64,000 nt of DNA from an uncultured Piscinibacter sp. (GCF_937952055.1 NZ_CALFYO010000021.1:902601-966600), one strand, 5' to 3'; counted from the first letter of the stretch, positions 51,986 through 60,822 are shown. The notes: a model not told the origin generated them from the letters alone. A program made the numbers and translations.

Positions 51986-53676
51986 TACTTGCTCTCCTTG
52001 TCGAATCCACCCTGGGCCGGGGCGCGGGCTTCGCCGGCGGCGTCCTTGCGGTCACGCTGACCCTCGAGCTTGCCGTCCAGGATCAGCTCGCTGCGGCTGG
52101 GCGGCACGTAGCCGTCGGTGGGCAGCTTGTAGTCGGACGGCAGCGGCTTCACCAGCCGCGGCGTGATCACGAACACCAGTTCCGAGCGGTCGGTCTGGAA
52201 CTCGCTGCTGCGGAACAGTGCGCCGACGATGGGCAGTTCGCCCAGGAAGGGGAAGGCCTTGATGTTGGTGGTCGTGTTGTTCTTGATGAGGCCGCCGATG
52301 ACGAAGCTCTGGCCGTCCATCAGCTGCACCGTGGTCTCGGCCTTGCGCGAGGTGAACGAGGGCAGCACGGCGCTGATGCCACCGCCCGTGATCGCGACGC
52401 CGGCGCTGTTGAGTTCGGACACCTCCGGGCGCACGCGCAGGTTGATGCGCCCGCTGCCGAGCACGGTGGGCGTGAAGTTGACCGACACGCCGAACTCCTT
52501 CTCCTCCAGCGTGATGGTGCGTCCGCCGCCGCCGTCGGTCTGCGCCACCGGGATGAAGATCTTGCCGCCGGCGAGGAAGCTGCCGGTCTGGCCGCTGATG
52601 GCCATCACCGTGGGCTCGGCCAGGACCTTCACCAGGCCATCGGTCTTCTGCATGTTGACCGTGACCTGGCTGACGTTCTTGCCTGCGGCCAGCGGGATCT
52701 GCGGGTTCTGCCCGAAGCTCGCATCGCCGACCTGACCTGTGTAGCCGCTGGTCGACTGCCCGTTGCTCGCCGAACCGATCACGCCACCGCCGACCAGCGC
52801 GCCGGTGGTGCCGGCGATCTGGCCGGTCAGGCCCGCGGCGCCGCCGAAGATGCCCGACAGGTAGCGCACGAACGAGCCATCGCCGGGCACGTAGGCGCGT
52901 GCGAAGTCGATGCCGAACTTGTCGAGCAGCGCCTTGGAGACCTCGGCCACCTTGACTTCGAGCATCACCTGCTGGGGCGCGCCGACCTCCAGCATGTTGA
53001 CGATGCGCGGGCTGCCGCCGCCCTTGCCGCCCTCACTGCCGCGCACGTAGGCGTTGGCCAGGTCGGTCACGCGGGCCAACGCCCCGCTGTCGCTCACCGT
53101 GCCCGACAGCACGATGGAGTCGAAGGCGGCCGACACCTTGAGGTCCTTCTCGCCCGGCAGCAGCTGGGCGATCACCGACTGCAGCGCCGTCGTGTCCATG
53201 CCGACCACCACGTCGAAGGCGGTGCAGACGCCGCTGCGGTCGAGCATCACGACGTTGGTCGAGCCGATCGTCTTGCCGAGCAGGTACACCTCGGTGGGCG
53301 CCAGCAGCAGCACGTCGACATCGGCCACACCGGGGCGGGTGTCGACGGCCGGCGCCTTGACGCCCTCGTCCTTCTTCCCGTCGGGCGTCTCGGCCGGCCG
53401 CGCCGCCCGGGCATTCTCCGGGTTGCCCAGCAGGATGCGCGCGACCGGCGTGGTCGGCCGCATCACGGTGGACTTGCCCACCGGAATGTGCACCAGCGGC
53501 GCGATCTCGATGCGCGAGCACAAGGCAGCCGTGCTGGCGGGAGCCGCGGCGCGCGCAGTTTGGGCGGCAGCTGCGGGCTTGGCGGGCTGGGCGGCGACGG
53601 CCCAGGCCTGCAGGACCAGGCCGGCGGCGACAGCCAGGCGGCAAGTGGACGGAGCCTTGGCGGACAGGCGTTGCAT
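51985..53676 (-). CDS. rcpA: Tad outer-membrane secretin RcpA/CpaC
   Basis: A 563-residue secretin. ATG 53676 has GGGAGA upstream and starts a signal peptide ending at about residue 32. The N-terminal part (APLVHIPVGKSTVMRP, TEVYLLGKTIGSTNVVML) is the pilus-secretin N domain, followed by a BON-like region (DSIVLSGTVSDSGALARV). The secretin core runs from about residue 240 (VGAPQQVMLEVKVAEVSK) to PFLGELPIVGALFRS near residue 480, then VITPRLV. A long Gly-rich insert in the middle (about residues 280-330) is unusual. It forms the pore for Flp pili. Confidence 0.95.
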   Translation of the reverse strand: MQRLSAKAPSTCRLAVAAGLVLQAWAVAAQPAKPAAAAQTARAAAPASTAALCSRIEIAPLVHIPVGKSTVMRPTTPVARILLGNPENARAARPAETPDGKKDEGVKAPAVDTRPGVADVDVLLLAPTEVYLLGKTIGSTNVVMLDRSGVCTAFDVVVGMDTTALQSVIAQLLPGEKDLKVSAAFDSIVLSGTVSDSGALARVTDLANAYVRGSEGGKGGGSPRIVNMLEVGAPQQVMLEVKVAEVSKALLDKFGIDFARAYVPGDGSFVRYLSGIFGGAAGLTGQIAGTTGALVGGGVIGSASNGQSTSGYTGQVGDASFGQNPQIPLAAGKNVSQVTVNMQKTDGLVKVLAEPTVMAISGQTGSFLAGGKIFIPVAQTDGGGGRTITLEEKEFGVSVNFTPTVLGSGRINLRVRPEVSELNSAGVAITGGGISAVLPSFTSRKAETTVQLMDGQSFVIGGLIKNNTTTNIKAFPFLGELPIVGALFRSSEFQTDRSELVFVITPRLVKPLPSDYKLPTDGYVPPSRSELILDGKLEGQRDRKDAAGEARAPAQGGFDKESK

Positions 53677-53717
53677 CGACGTTTCTCCCGGGTGTCGATC
53701 GAAGAGGAGGCGAGGCA

Positions 53718-54575
53718 TCAGAAGCACTCGTTGACCTTGTTGAGGCCGCGGATCACCTCGACACAGTTGCCGGTGGCGGCCACCGGCACGGCGGCGGTCA
53801 CCGGCGCCGGTGCCGCGGCGCGGCGCACGGTCTTGCGCACCGGCGCAGGCTTGACCGGCTCGGGGGCCGGCTGGTCCAGGCCGAGCAGCTCGGCCTTGGT
53901 CACGCCCGTCGTGTCGGTGGACTTCGGGTCGGTCTGGTTGCGCAGCACCAGCGACAGCGTGCCGACGCTGCGCGCGAGGTCGAGCATCTCGGCCTCGACA
54001 GGCGTGACTTCCAGCGTCACGGCATTGACGACCTTGGGCTTGGTCTCGTCGCGATCGGCTTCCTGGGCCACCGCCAGGACGAGGATGCGCTCCAGCACGA
54101 TCTTCGAGATGCTGCGGTCGCGGTCGGCGCGGCGGGCACCTTCCTCCTGCGTATTGACCATCACGTCGACAAAGGTGCCGGGCAGCGCGAAGCCGGCCAC
54201 GCCCACCACGTCGTTGACGCGCACCGTCATCGCCCGCTTGCCTTCGGGCACCACGGCCGACAGGCCGCCCTTGGCACCCACCGGCGCGAGGCGGGCCTCG
54301 GTCAGCGGCTCTCCAGGCTGCAGCGAGACCAGGACCACGCGGCCCTCGAGCTTGCTGGCGTCCCGGAAGGCGCCCGGCGGCACGCTGCCCTGCGGCCAGT
54401 CGGCCATGCGCAGCATCTCGGGCGAGATGCGCCCGCCCAGCTCGATGTTGGTGTTGGCCACGGCGATGCGGCCCTTGTCGCCGCCTTGCTGCTGCATCCA
54501 GCGCGCGGCGAGCACCACCGCAGCCAGGCCGGCGATGGCGGCGATGAGCAGCATCAAAATGCCTCGGGATTTCAT
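53718..54575 (-). CDS. rcpC: Flp pilus assembly protein RcpC/CpaB
   Basis: A 285-residue protein with an N-terminal membrane span (ILMLLIAAIAGLAAVVLAA, residues 6-24). A SAF domain follows (IAVANTNIELGGRISPEMLRMADWP), then a CpaB-type domain (GKRAMTVRVNDVVGVAGFALPGTFVDVM). The C-terminus has a Pro/Ala/Val linker and a Cys-containing end. CpaB supports secretin function in the periplasm. It precedes the secretin gene by 41 bases. Confidence 0.94.
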   Translation of the reverse strand: MKSRGILMLLIAAIAGLAAVVLAARWMQQQGGDKGRIAVANTNIELGGRISPEMLRMADWPQGSVPPGAFRDASKLEGRVVLVSLQPGEPLTEARLAPVGAKGGLSAVVPEGKRAMTVRVNDVVGVAGFALPGTFVDVMVNTQEEGARRADRDRSISKIVLERILVLAVAQEADRDETKPKVVNAVTLEVTPVEAEMLDLARSVGTLSLVLRNQTDPKSTDTTGVTKAELLGLDQPAPEPVKPAPVRKTVRRAAAPAPVTAAVPVAATGNCVEVIRGLNKVNECF

Positions 54576-54584
54576 GGTGGTCTC

Positions 54585-55949
54585 CTACGGTCGGTTCCGA
54601 GATTCGGTGGCGGCTTCGATCAGTGCCTCGTTGCCGAAATAGGCCTGCCAGGCCCACTCGATGAGCTCCGGCGAGAGCGCCGGCTCGGCGCCGAGATAGC
54701 GCGAGCGGCTGGCGATCAGGTGCAGCAGGTCGCGTGGGTAGCAGGCCAGCAGGGGGCGGCCGCGCCCACGGTGGTAGTCGTCCAGCAGGCGGGCGAACAG
54801 CTCCGGCGCGAAGGCGATGCCTTCGTTGGCGCAGGCGCGGCGAAAGATCTCCTCGTAGTCGGCGCGGGCCAGCTCGCCGACGGCGATCTTGTGGCCGATG
54901 CGGCGCAGGAAGGCGGGGTCCTCGAGCTGGTCGGGGCGCAGGTTCGACGAGAACACCAGCACCAGGTCGAAGGGGATGGTGAACTTGCCTCCGTTGCGCA
55001 GCATCAGGTGGTCGTGGCGGCGCTCCATCGGCACCACCCAGCGATTCATCAGCTGTCGCGGCGTGATCACCTGGCGGCCCAGGTCGTCGACGATGAAGAT
55101 GCCGTTGTTGGCCTTGAAGTGCGGCGGGGCCTCGTAGTAGCCGGCGCGGCCGTCGAAGCTGAGGTCGAGCATCTCGAGCGTGAGCTCGCCGCCGGACACC
55201 ACGCAGGGCCGCTCGCACAGCAGCCAGCGTGCGTCGGGGCGGCCGCGGTTGTCCAGCGCGGTGCGCGGCGCGCCTTCTTCGGCGACGAGCCGGTGGCACT
55301 GCGCATCGAAGACACGGATCACCTCGCCATGCACCGCGATCGCATGGGGAATGGCCACGGCACCGACCAGCAGGCGCTGCATCTGCTCGGCGAGATAGGT
55401 CTTGCCGGACCCCGCCGGCCCGTAGAGCAGCATGGGGCGGGCCGAGTTGATGGCGGTGCCGAGCTGCTCGACCAGCCCGGCCGGCACGATGAGATCGGCG
55501 AAGGCGGCCTGCATCTGCGCCGCGGTGATCGCCTGCCGCACCACCGACTGGGCGCGCACGCGCTCGGTGTACGACTCCAGCGTCACCGGCGCCGCGCCGG
55601 TGTAGGAGTTGCGCGCCAGCCACTCGGCGGCGCGCGCGCGGCCGGCCTGCGTGAGCTCGAACTGCACGTCGGCCTCGTGCTGGCCACGGCGCGTCACCTC
55701 GAGCAGCGTCTCGCGGCGCATGAACTGGCACAGCGCCTCCACCACGCTGCCGGTCAGGCACAGGTGGGCACTCAGCTCGGTCAGTCGGGTCAGGCCGAGC
55801 TGGTACATGACCTTGGCGACCAGCTCGACCAGGAAGGTGCCGGACAGACCGGTCTCCTCCGGAGTCTGCGGCGCGCGCGGCAGCGCCGATCGCGTCTCAT
55901 GCAACTCGGCGGCCGTCTGGGCGGCGCGGGGGAACAGCAGCAGGCTCAT
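54585..55949 (-). CDS. AAA-family ATPase within the Tad locus
   Basis: A 454-residue protein that is not one of the canonical Tad components. The first ~140 residues carry winged-helix-like segments (MYQLGLTRLTELSAHL, EALCQFMRRETLLEV). An AAA domain begins with LLYGPAGSGKTYLAEQMQ (Walker A about residues 175-182), and Walker B is GIFIVDDLGRQ, followed by a sensor FSSNLRP. The C-terminal helical lid includes LLACYPRDLLHLIASR. It lies between tadV and rcpC, 10-14 bases from each, so it is co-transcribed. A role as a chaperone or remodelling factor for pilus proteins is inference. Confidence 0.88.
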   Translation of the reverse strand: MSLLLFPRAAQTAAELHETRSALPRAPQTPEETGLSGTFLVELVAKVMYQLGLTRLTELSAHLCLTGSVVEALCQFMRRETLLEVTRRGQHEADVQFELTQAGRARAAEWLARNSYTGAAPVTLESYTERVRAQSVVRQAITAAQMQAAFADLIVPAGLVEQLGTAINSARPMLLYGPAGSGKTYLAEQMQRLLVGAVAIPHAIAVHGEVIRVFDAQCHRLVAEEGAPRTALDNRGRPDARWLLCERPCVVSGGELTLEMLDLSFDGRAGYYEAPPHFKANNGIFIVDDLGRQVITPRQLMNRWVVPMERRHDHLMLRNGGKFTIPFDLVLVFSSNLRPDQLEDPAFLRRIGHKIAVGELARADYEEIFRRACANEGIAFAPELFARLLDDYHRGRGRPLLACYPRDLLHLIASRSRYLGAEPALSPELIEWAWQAYFGNEALIEAATESRNRP

Positions 55950-55962
55950 GCTCTTCTCCTGC

Positions 55963-56520
55963 TCAGCGCTGCCCCAGCGGCCACAGCAACGCGGCGCCGG
56001 TGCCCAGTGAGATCGCGACCCCGTAGGGCAGCCGTGCGGCGGTGTGTTCGAGCGGCGCGAGCCGCGCCGCGGAACCGCGGACCGTGCGGTCGAGCAGCAG
56101 CGAGCGCATGTTGGCCAGCGTCTGCAGCGCGATGCCGCGGCTCAGCATGAACAGCACCGACAGCGCGCCGCCGGCGAGCAGCGTGTAGAGCGTGGCGGCG
56201 ATCGCCGTCTGGGTACCGACGAAGGCCCCGACCATCGCCATCAGCTTGACGTCGCCGGCGCCGCAGCCGCGCATCAGGTGCAACGGCATCAGCATGGCGA
56301 GGCCGACGCCGAGGCCGGCCAGCGGCGACCACCAGGCGGGCCCGGCGAGCGAGTCGCCGCCGGTCAGGCGCGCGAGGGCATGCACGGCGAAGGCCATCAC
56401 GACGCCGGCGATGACCAGCGAATTGGGGATGCGACGCGAACGCAGGTCCGTGACGACGGCTGTCAACAGCAGGCTGGCGAGCAGCAGCGCAGCGAACGGC
56501 AGCATGGAGAGGGCTTGCAT
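55963..56520 (-). CDS. tadV: Tad prepilin peptidase TadV/CpaA
   Basis: A 185-residue type IV prepilin peptidase (A24 family). The two catalytic Asp are in VVTDLRSRRIPN (about residue 25) and GCGAGDVK (about residue 88). The protein has five to six membrane spans and lacks the methyltransferase domain of PilD, as expected for TadV. ATG 56520 is used; GTG 56529 is an alternative. It processes the Flp and TadE-type pilins encoded around it. Confidence 0.93.
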   Translation of the reverse strand: MQALSMLPFAALLLASLLLTAVVTDLRSRRIPNSLVIAGVVMAFAVHALARLTGGDSLAGPAWWSPLAGLGVGLAMLMPLHLMRGCGAGDVKLMAMVGAFVGTQTAIAATLYTLLAGGALSVLFMLSRGIALQTLANMRSLLLDRTVRGSAARLAPLEHTAARLPYGVAISLGTGAALLWPLGQR

Positions 56521-56590
56521 GGTCGGCACGGAGTTGGGTTCGGTGGTGGGCAGGGCGGAGCCATTGCCGGCTCCGCCCGCCTGCGGGGCA

Positions 56591-56770
56591 TCAGAGCGCG
56601 GCGGCGAGCGCGGTCGCGACGGCGTTGAACACGGCGTCGAGCTGGGTGCCCACGGCGGTGGCCGCGACGATGATGGCCACGGCGATCAGCGCCGCGATGA
56701 GGCCGTACTCGATGGCGGTCACGCCTTCTTCGTCACGGGCGAACTTCTTGATGAAACGGACGATTTGCAT
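56591..56770 (-). CDS. flp: Flp-family type IVb pilin 1
   Basis: A 59-residue pilin precursor. AAGGAG lies 7 bases before ATG 56770. The leader RFIKKFARDEEG is followed by VTAIEYGLIAALIAVAIIV, with the Glu-Tyr pair of the Flp signature, so cleavage after Gly by TadV is predicted. The mature pilin is about 43 residues. It would be the main pilus subunit. Confidence 0.96.
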   Translation of the reverse strand: MQIVRFIKKFARDEEGVTAIEYGLIAALIAVAIIVAATAVGTQLDAVFNAVATALAAAL

Positions 56771-56904
56771 GTTGAACTCCTTGCGGTTGATGACTCGATC
56801 GACGCCGTCGAATGGCGCCTTCCCTATCGATCCGAGTGGGCCGGATCTGAACCCTGCTGGCCTGTTGCTGGGACGCCGGCCGGCCAATCGCGTCTTGCCT
56901 GGGG

Positions 56905-57096
56905 CTACAAGGCGCCCTGGATGGCGGCGATGACCGCGGCCGTCCAGGCGTTGTAGATGTCTCCGACTGACGTTCCCGTTGCGGTCAGCGCACCGATGAT
57001 CGCGAGCGCAATGAGTGCCGCCAGCAGGCCGTACTCGATGGCGGTGACGCCGGACTCGTCGGCGAGCCAGTGGGCGGGAGTGCGTCGTGTGTCCAT
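56905..57096 (-). CDS. Flp-family type IVb pilin 2
   Basis: A 63-residue pilin precursor starting at ATG 57096, only 10 bases after the upstream receiver-protein gene. The leader ends DESG and the mature part begins VTAIEYGLLAALIALAIIG, nearly identical to pilin 1 in the hydrophobic helix but different downstream (GTSVGDIYNAWTAAV). A second Flp paralogue could be a minor subunit or a condition-specific pilin. The 134-base gap before pilin 1 could hold an extra promoter. Confidence 0.93.
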   Translation of the reverse strand: MDTRRTPAHWLADESGVTAIEYGLLAALIALAIIGALTATGTSVGDIYNAWTAAVIAAIQGAL

Positions 57097-57106
57097 GGCC
57101 TGCACT

Positions 57107-57607
57107 TTAGAAACCGCTCGGCGGCTGCGCATCGGAGGAGCTGCCCACCGGACCCCGGGAGCTTGTGCCCTGCCCCGCAGGAGATTCCTCCTCCCGCGAA
57201 TGGGTGGCCACCATTGCCTCGAGCGCGTCGAGCAGCGCGGCCGCCGGCTCATGCTTCTCGACGAAGGCCCGTGCGCCGAGCTGGGTGGCCCGGCTGCGCG
57301 TCGCGCTGTCGCCATGGCTGCTGAGCACCAGCACGCGTGCGGTGACACACAGCAGCGGGATGAGGGTCAGTCCATCCTCGCCGGCGAGGTCGACGTCGAG
57401 CACCACCGCCTCGGGTCGCATCCGCGTGGCGATGGCCAGCGCCTCGGTGCCGCTGGCCGCCGTGGCGACCTCGCGCAACGCGAGTGAAGTGCAGGAAATC
57501 AGCCGCGCGACGCCTTCGCGCACGGCCAACTGATCGTCAACGACGAGCACGCCGATGGCGGTTGCGGCGACGACTGGCGGCGTGCGTGGGGTGGCTTGCA
57601 TTGACAT
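57107..57607 (-). CDS. Single-domain response regulator next to the Tad locus
   Basis: A 166-residue protein with a receiver domain (residues about 19-140): VVDDQLAVREG, phosphoacceptor Asp in VVLDVDLAGEDG, Ser in VLSSHGD and Lys in FVEKHEP. No output domain follows; the last 25 residues are a Ser/Pro/Gly-rich tail. The LAGEDG acceptor loop is nearly the same as in the LuxR-type regulator at 58354-59088, which suggests they share a kinase or arose by duplication. It immediately precedes flp genes, so it may regulate pilus assembly post-translationally. Confidence 0.88.
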   Translation of the reverse strand: MSMQATPRTPPVVAATAIGVLVVDDQLAVREGVARLISCTSLALREVATAASGTEALAIATRMRPEAVVLDVDLAGEDGLTLIPLLCVTARVLVLSSHGDSATRSRATQLGARAFVEKHEPAAALLDALEAMVATHSREEESPAGQGTSSRGPVGSSSDAQPPSGF

Positions 57608-57709
57608 GACTCATGCTAAGCAGGGCACGCCTGTGCTGGCATGGGAGGAAGCGGCCTGCGACGGGGGGAACTTGTTCCCACCCGCCGCGGATCCCGGCGG
57701 CGCGAAGGC

Positions 57710-58357
57710 TCAGTAGACGAAGGGCACCAGGCGCCAGTGCACGCGCTGCTGGTAGCGCCGGTAGTCCTCGCTGGCGCTGGCCAGCACCGCCTCTTCACGC
57801 TGCATGCGCAGCACCTGCGCGGCATACAGCAGCAACAGCACGGCCAGGTTCTGCCACGACGCGTTGGCGAGCAGGAAGCCGACGTGACCGACCAGGTAGC
57901 CGAGGTAGATGGGATGGCGGACGACGCGGTAGGGCCCGCCGGTGACCAGGCCGCGCTGCGCCGGCAGCAGGCCGAACGAGCGGCCGAGCGCGAGCTTGGA
58001 GGCGAACTGCCACAGCGTGCCGCACAGTTGCAGCGCCACGCCGGCCCATTCCGGCACGAGGTGGGAGGTGCCGCGCGGCTCGAGCAGCACGAAGAAGAAG
58101 GCGGCGTACATCGTCGCCGCGACCGTCAGCGGCGCCATGTCGCGCATGCGCGCCTGCCGCGCGATCAGCACCAGCAGCAGCGTGTAGCCCTCGATGATCA
58201 GCAGCAGCAGCAGGGTCCAGCGTGAGCCATCGGCCCACCAGGCGAGGGCGAGGTTGGTGACGGCGAAGCCGTAGGCGAGCAGCGCGAAGCCGCGCAGCAG
58301 CCATTCGGTCAACCGGCCTTCGCGGCCCGCGTCGGCCGAGACAGGGGCGGCGCTCAC
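57710..58357 (-). CDS. Isoprenylcysteine carboxyl methyltransferase-like membrane protein
   Basis: A 215-residue membrane methyltransferase. The start is GTG 58357, overlapping the stop of the LuxR-type regulator. About five membrane spans precede the C-terminal motif YRVVRHPIYLGYLVGHVGFLL (about residues 144-164), where the Arg-His-Pro and Tyr-Leu-Gly residues bind SAM in ICMT/PEMT-type enzymes. Such proteins methylate lipids or small molecules. It is translationally coupled to a two-component system, so it may have a role in signal-dependent lipid modification. The substrate is unknown. Confidence 0.88.
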   Translation of the reverse strand: MSAAPVSADAGREGRLTEWLLRGFALLAYGFAVTNLALAWWADGSRWTLLLLLIIEGYTLLLVLIARQARMRDMAPLTVAATMYAAFFFVLLEPRGTSHLVPEWAGVALQLCGTLWQFASKLALGRSFGLLPAQRGLVTGGPYRVVRHPIYLGYLVGHVGFLLANASWQNLAVLLLLYAAQVLRMQREEAVLASASEDYRRYQQRVHWRLVPFVY

Positions 58358-59088
58358 TGGCAGACCCTGGGCGCCGCACCGATCGCATGCTCGGTGGCGA
58401 AGACGTGCAGTTCGAGCCGGCCGCGCACGCCGAGCTTGCTGTAGATGGTGGTCAGGTGGTTGCGCAGGGTGTGCTCGCTCATGCCGAGTTCATCGGCAAC
58501 GGCGATCTGCTTCGCGCCGGCGCGGCGCACCATGGTCGTCACGATCTCGCGCTCGCGCGGCGTGAGGCTGGCGATGCGCTCGGCATCCGGATCGGCCTGG
58601 CGCGCTTCGGCCCCCATGCCGCCGTCGGTGAGCATGCCCAGCACCTCGCCGAGCAGGCCGCCGTTGAGCCAGACCTCGCCGCTGTTGACCTTCTCGATGG
58701 CACGCAGGATCACCTCGGCCGGCTCCGACTTGTGCACCACGCCCCGGGCGCCCTTCACCACCGCCATGCGATGGCGCGCGATGTCGTCGGCGCCGGTCAG
58801 CACCAGCACGCGGCCCGGGCAGCGGCGGCGCAGCTCGTCCAGCGAGTTCACGCTGTCCTCGCCGGCCAGGTCGAGGTCGAGCAGGATCACGTCCGCCGCG
58901 CCCGCGGCCTCATGGTCGAGCAGTTCGGCACGCGACGCGGCCGTGCCCACCACCTCCATGTGCGGCCTGGAGCTGTCGATCAACCGGCGCAGGCCCCACA
59001 TCGTGATCTGATGGTCCTCGGCGAGGAAGACGCGGATCGCGTGCGGCGTGGTGGCGTGGCGAACCGCAGGTGCGTAGGCCAGGGTCAT
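58354..59088 (-). CDS. LuxR/NarL-family response regulator
   Basis: A 244-residue regulator. The receiver domain has FLAEDHQITMWGLRRL and the phosphoacceptor Asp in ILLDLDLAGEDS. The C-terminal LuxR-type helix-turn-helix shows LTPREREIVTTMVRRAGAKQIA and LGMSEHTLRNHLTTIYSKLGV (about residues 190-228). It lies 21 bases after the histidine kinase gene and is its likely partner. Coupled by overlap to the ICMT-like gene downstream. Confidence 0.94.
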   Translation of the reverse strand: MTLAYAPAVRHATTPHAIRVFLAEDHQITMWGLRRLIDSSRPHMEVVGTAASRAELLDHEAAGAADVILLDLDLAGEDSVNSLDELRRRCPGRVLVLTGADDIARHRMAVVKGARGVVHKSEPAEVILRAIEKVNSGEVWLNGGLLGEVLGMLTDGGMGAEARQADPDAERIASLTPREREIVTTMVRRAGAKQIAVADELGMSEHTLRNHLTTIYSKLGVRGRLELHVFATEHAIGAAPRVCQ

Positions 59089-59109
59089 GGGTACAGCTCC
59101 AGCGACGAA

Positions 59110-60783
59110 TTACAGAGGGACGCGAATGAGGATCTCGGTGTTCAGGCCGTCGGGCCGGGTCACCTCGATCGTGCCGCCGAGCTCGCGCGTGCGTTCGCTC
59201 AGCGAGCAGGGGTGGAAGTCGTCTGCGGGGCGGCCGCTCACGCTGCCGCCGTCGTCACGCACTGCCAGGCGGATGCACTGCCCGTCCTGGCTCAGCGTGA
59301 TCCACACGCGGCGCGCCGCGGTGTGCTTGCGCACGTTGTTGAGCGCCTCGTTGACCATGTGGAACAAGGCCCCGGCGAAGGCCCGCGTGGTGGGCAATTG
59401 GTCCGGGCAATCGAACTCGATCTCGAGGCCGAACAGCGAGGCGAAGCGTCGCACCTGGCGACGCACGGCGGGGATGAGGGTGTTCTCGCCGCCCGGGGTG
59501 CCGCTGCGCAGGCCGGAGATGAGCTCGCGCAACGCATCCACCTCGCCGTTCACCAGCGCGGCCAGCGAGTCGATCTCGGCGCGTGCCGGGTTGTCCGGTG
59601 GGACGCGCAGTGCGACGCACTCGACCGCGTACTTCAGACCCAGGTAGGGCTGGATGGCGCTGTCGTGCAGGTCGCGTCCGATGCGGACGCGCTCGTGGCT
59701 GGCGCCTTCCTCCTGCAGCTGATCCACCAGTGCGGCCTGCTCGACGATGCGCAGCATGTCGGGGGCGGCCGTGGCCAGCGCCGGCACGTCGCAGGCCACG
59801 CCGCAGACCGAGCTGTAGCCGACCACCAGGTGGCCGTGCCGGCGGCCGTAGCGCATCAGCGGCACGACATGCAGCATGCGCATGTCGAGCAGTCCCGCGA
59901 GCTCGTCCAAGGTGCCGGCATGCGGGCCGGGCGCGACCGGCGGCTGGCCGTAGAACTTCGACGGTCGGCGCAGGTCCCACCAGTCGCGCCGCGCGTGCCT
60001 GGCGGGACGATCGGGCAGACGCTGCAGCAGCGCCTCGACGCAGCGGTGCGCGTCGGGACGGGCACGGAAGCTGCCATCCGCGCAGCTGGAGAACATCGCC
60101 GGCGCGCCGAGGCCGCTGGGCAGCACCAGGGCGACCACGTCGGCCTGCGCGGCGGCGCGCAGGCGCTCGACCAGCATGCCGCAGATCGGTTCGAGGCCGC
60201 GCCGCGGGTCGAGCTTCGCCTCGAGTTCGTCAAGCAGGGCCATGCGGCCGCGCAGCACGCCCATCGGGCGCGCCAGCAGCGCGGCGCCCGGCACGACGAG
60301 CAGCACGGCCAGCGCCAGCACCGCCTGCCTGGCGCTCATGTCCACCAGCGAGCCACCGCTGTGGTCGAACAGCAGGCCGGCGCCGGCGAACAGGGCCAGC
60401 ATCACGCCGGGGCCCACGCCATAGCCGATGCTCGCGAGCACCACGGGCTGCACCAGCGTGACGACCAGCATCTGCGAACCGGTGTCCACCAGTTGCAGCG
60501 TCAGCGACGCCCACGCGACGTCGACCGCGAAATACGGCAGCGACGCGCCGCGGGCGCGGCCGGTGGCCTCGAGCCACATCACGGAAGCCGCCCACAGCAC
60601 GTAGGTCAGCAGCACGGTCAACGCCCACGGGCTGATGCGCGGCTCGCCGTTCACCAGCAGCAGCGTGCACAACAGCGCCGTGATCGCGCGCATACCGGCC
60701 GCGAACCGGCGCATCTCCACCGACGGCCCACCCAACTGGGGCGTCGCATCGATCGGCACGGAGGTCGAGGTCGTCGCTGCCAT
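59110..60783 (-). CDS. NarX/DesK-type sensor histidine kinase with membrane and GAF-like domains
   Basis: A 557-residue kinase. The N-terminal half has about five membrane spans (residues about 30-170). A GAF-like region covers about 190-360, followed by HisKA_3: ERVRIGRDLHDSAIQPYLGLK with the phosphoacceptor His at about 375. The HATPase_c domain has MVNEALNNVRKH and AVRDDGG. It has no periplasmic sensor domain, so the input is probably membrane-borne or cytoplasmic. It precedes a LuxR-type regulator. Confidence 0.94.
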   Translation of the reverse strand: MAATTSTSVPIDATPQLGGPSVEMRRFAAGMRAITALLCTLLLVNGEPRISPWALTVLLTYVLWAASVMWLEATGRARGASLPYFAVDVAWASLTLQLVDTGSQMLVVTLVQPVVLASIGYGVGPGVMLALFAGAGLLFDHSGGSLVDMSARQAVLALAVLLVVPGAALLARPMGVLRGRMALLDELEAKLDPRRGLEPICGMLVERLRAAAQADVVALVLPSGLGAPAMFSSCADGSFRARPDAHRCVEALLQRLPDRPARHARRDWWDLRRPSKFYGQPPVAPGPHAGTLDELAGLLDMRMLHVVPLMRYGRRHGHLVVGYSSVCGVACDVPALATAAPDMLRIVEQAALVDQLQEEGASHERVRIGRDLHDSAIQPYLGLKYAVECVALRVPPDNPARAEIDSLAALVNGEVDALRELISGLRSGTPGGENTLIPAVRRQVRRFASLFGLEIEFDCPDQLPTTRAFAGALFHMVNEALNNVRKHTAARRVWITLSQDGQCIRLAVRDDGGSVSGRPADDFHPCSLSERTRELGGTIEVTRPDGLNTEILIRVPL

Positions 60784-60804
60784 GCCGGTTTTGTATCAGG
60801 ATGA

Positions 60805-60822
60805 GGTGCCCAAAGGGGCACC
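60805..60822. promoter_or_regulatory. Hairpin in the leader of the histidine kinase gene
   Basis: A perfect 7-base-pair stem, GGTGCCC and GGGCACC, with an AAAG loop, extended by two more pairs around a bulge, lies 22 bases upstream of ATG 60783. It could be a leader structure of the kinase transcript or a terminator for the isocitrate dehydrogenase gene upstream. Confidence 0.35.

Noticed and set aside
53677..55761. N-terminal extension of the secretin frame by about 700 codons
   Set aside because: It covers the real rcpC and AAA ATPase genes in another frame of the same strand; the signal peptide at 53676 is the true secretin start.
58387..60804. An 805-codon plus-strand open frame
   Set aside because: It is entirely antisense to the LuxR-type regulator and histidine kinase, with no start signal or domain.
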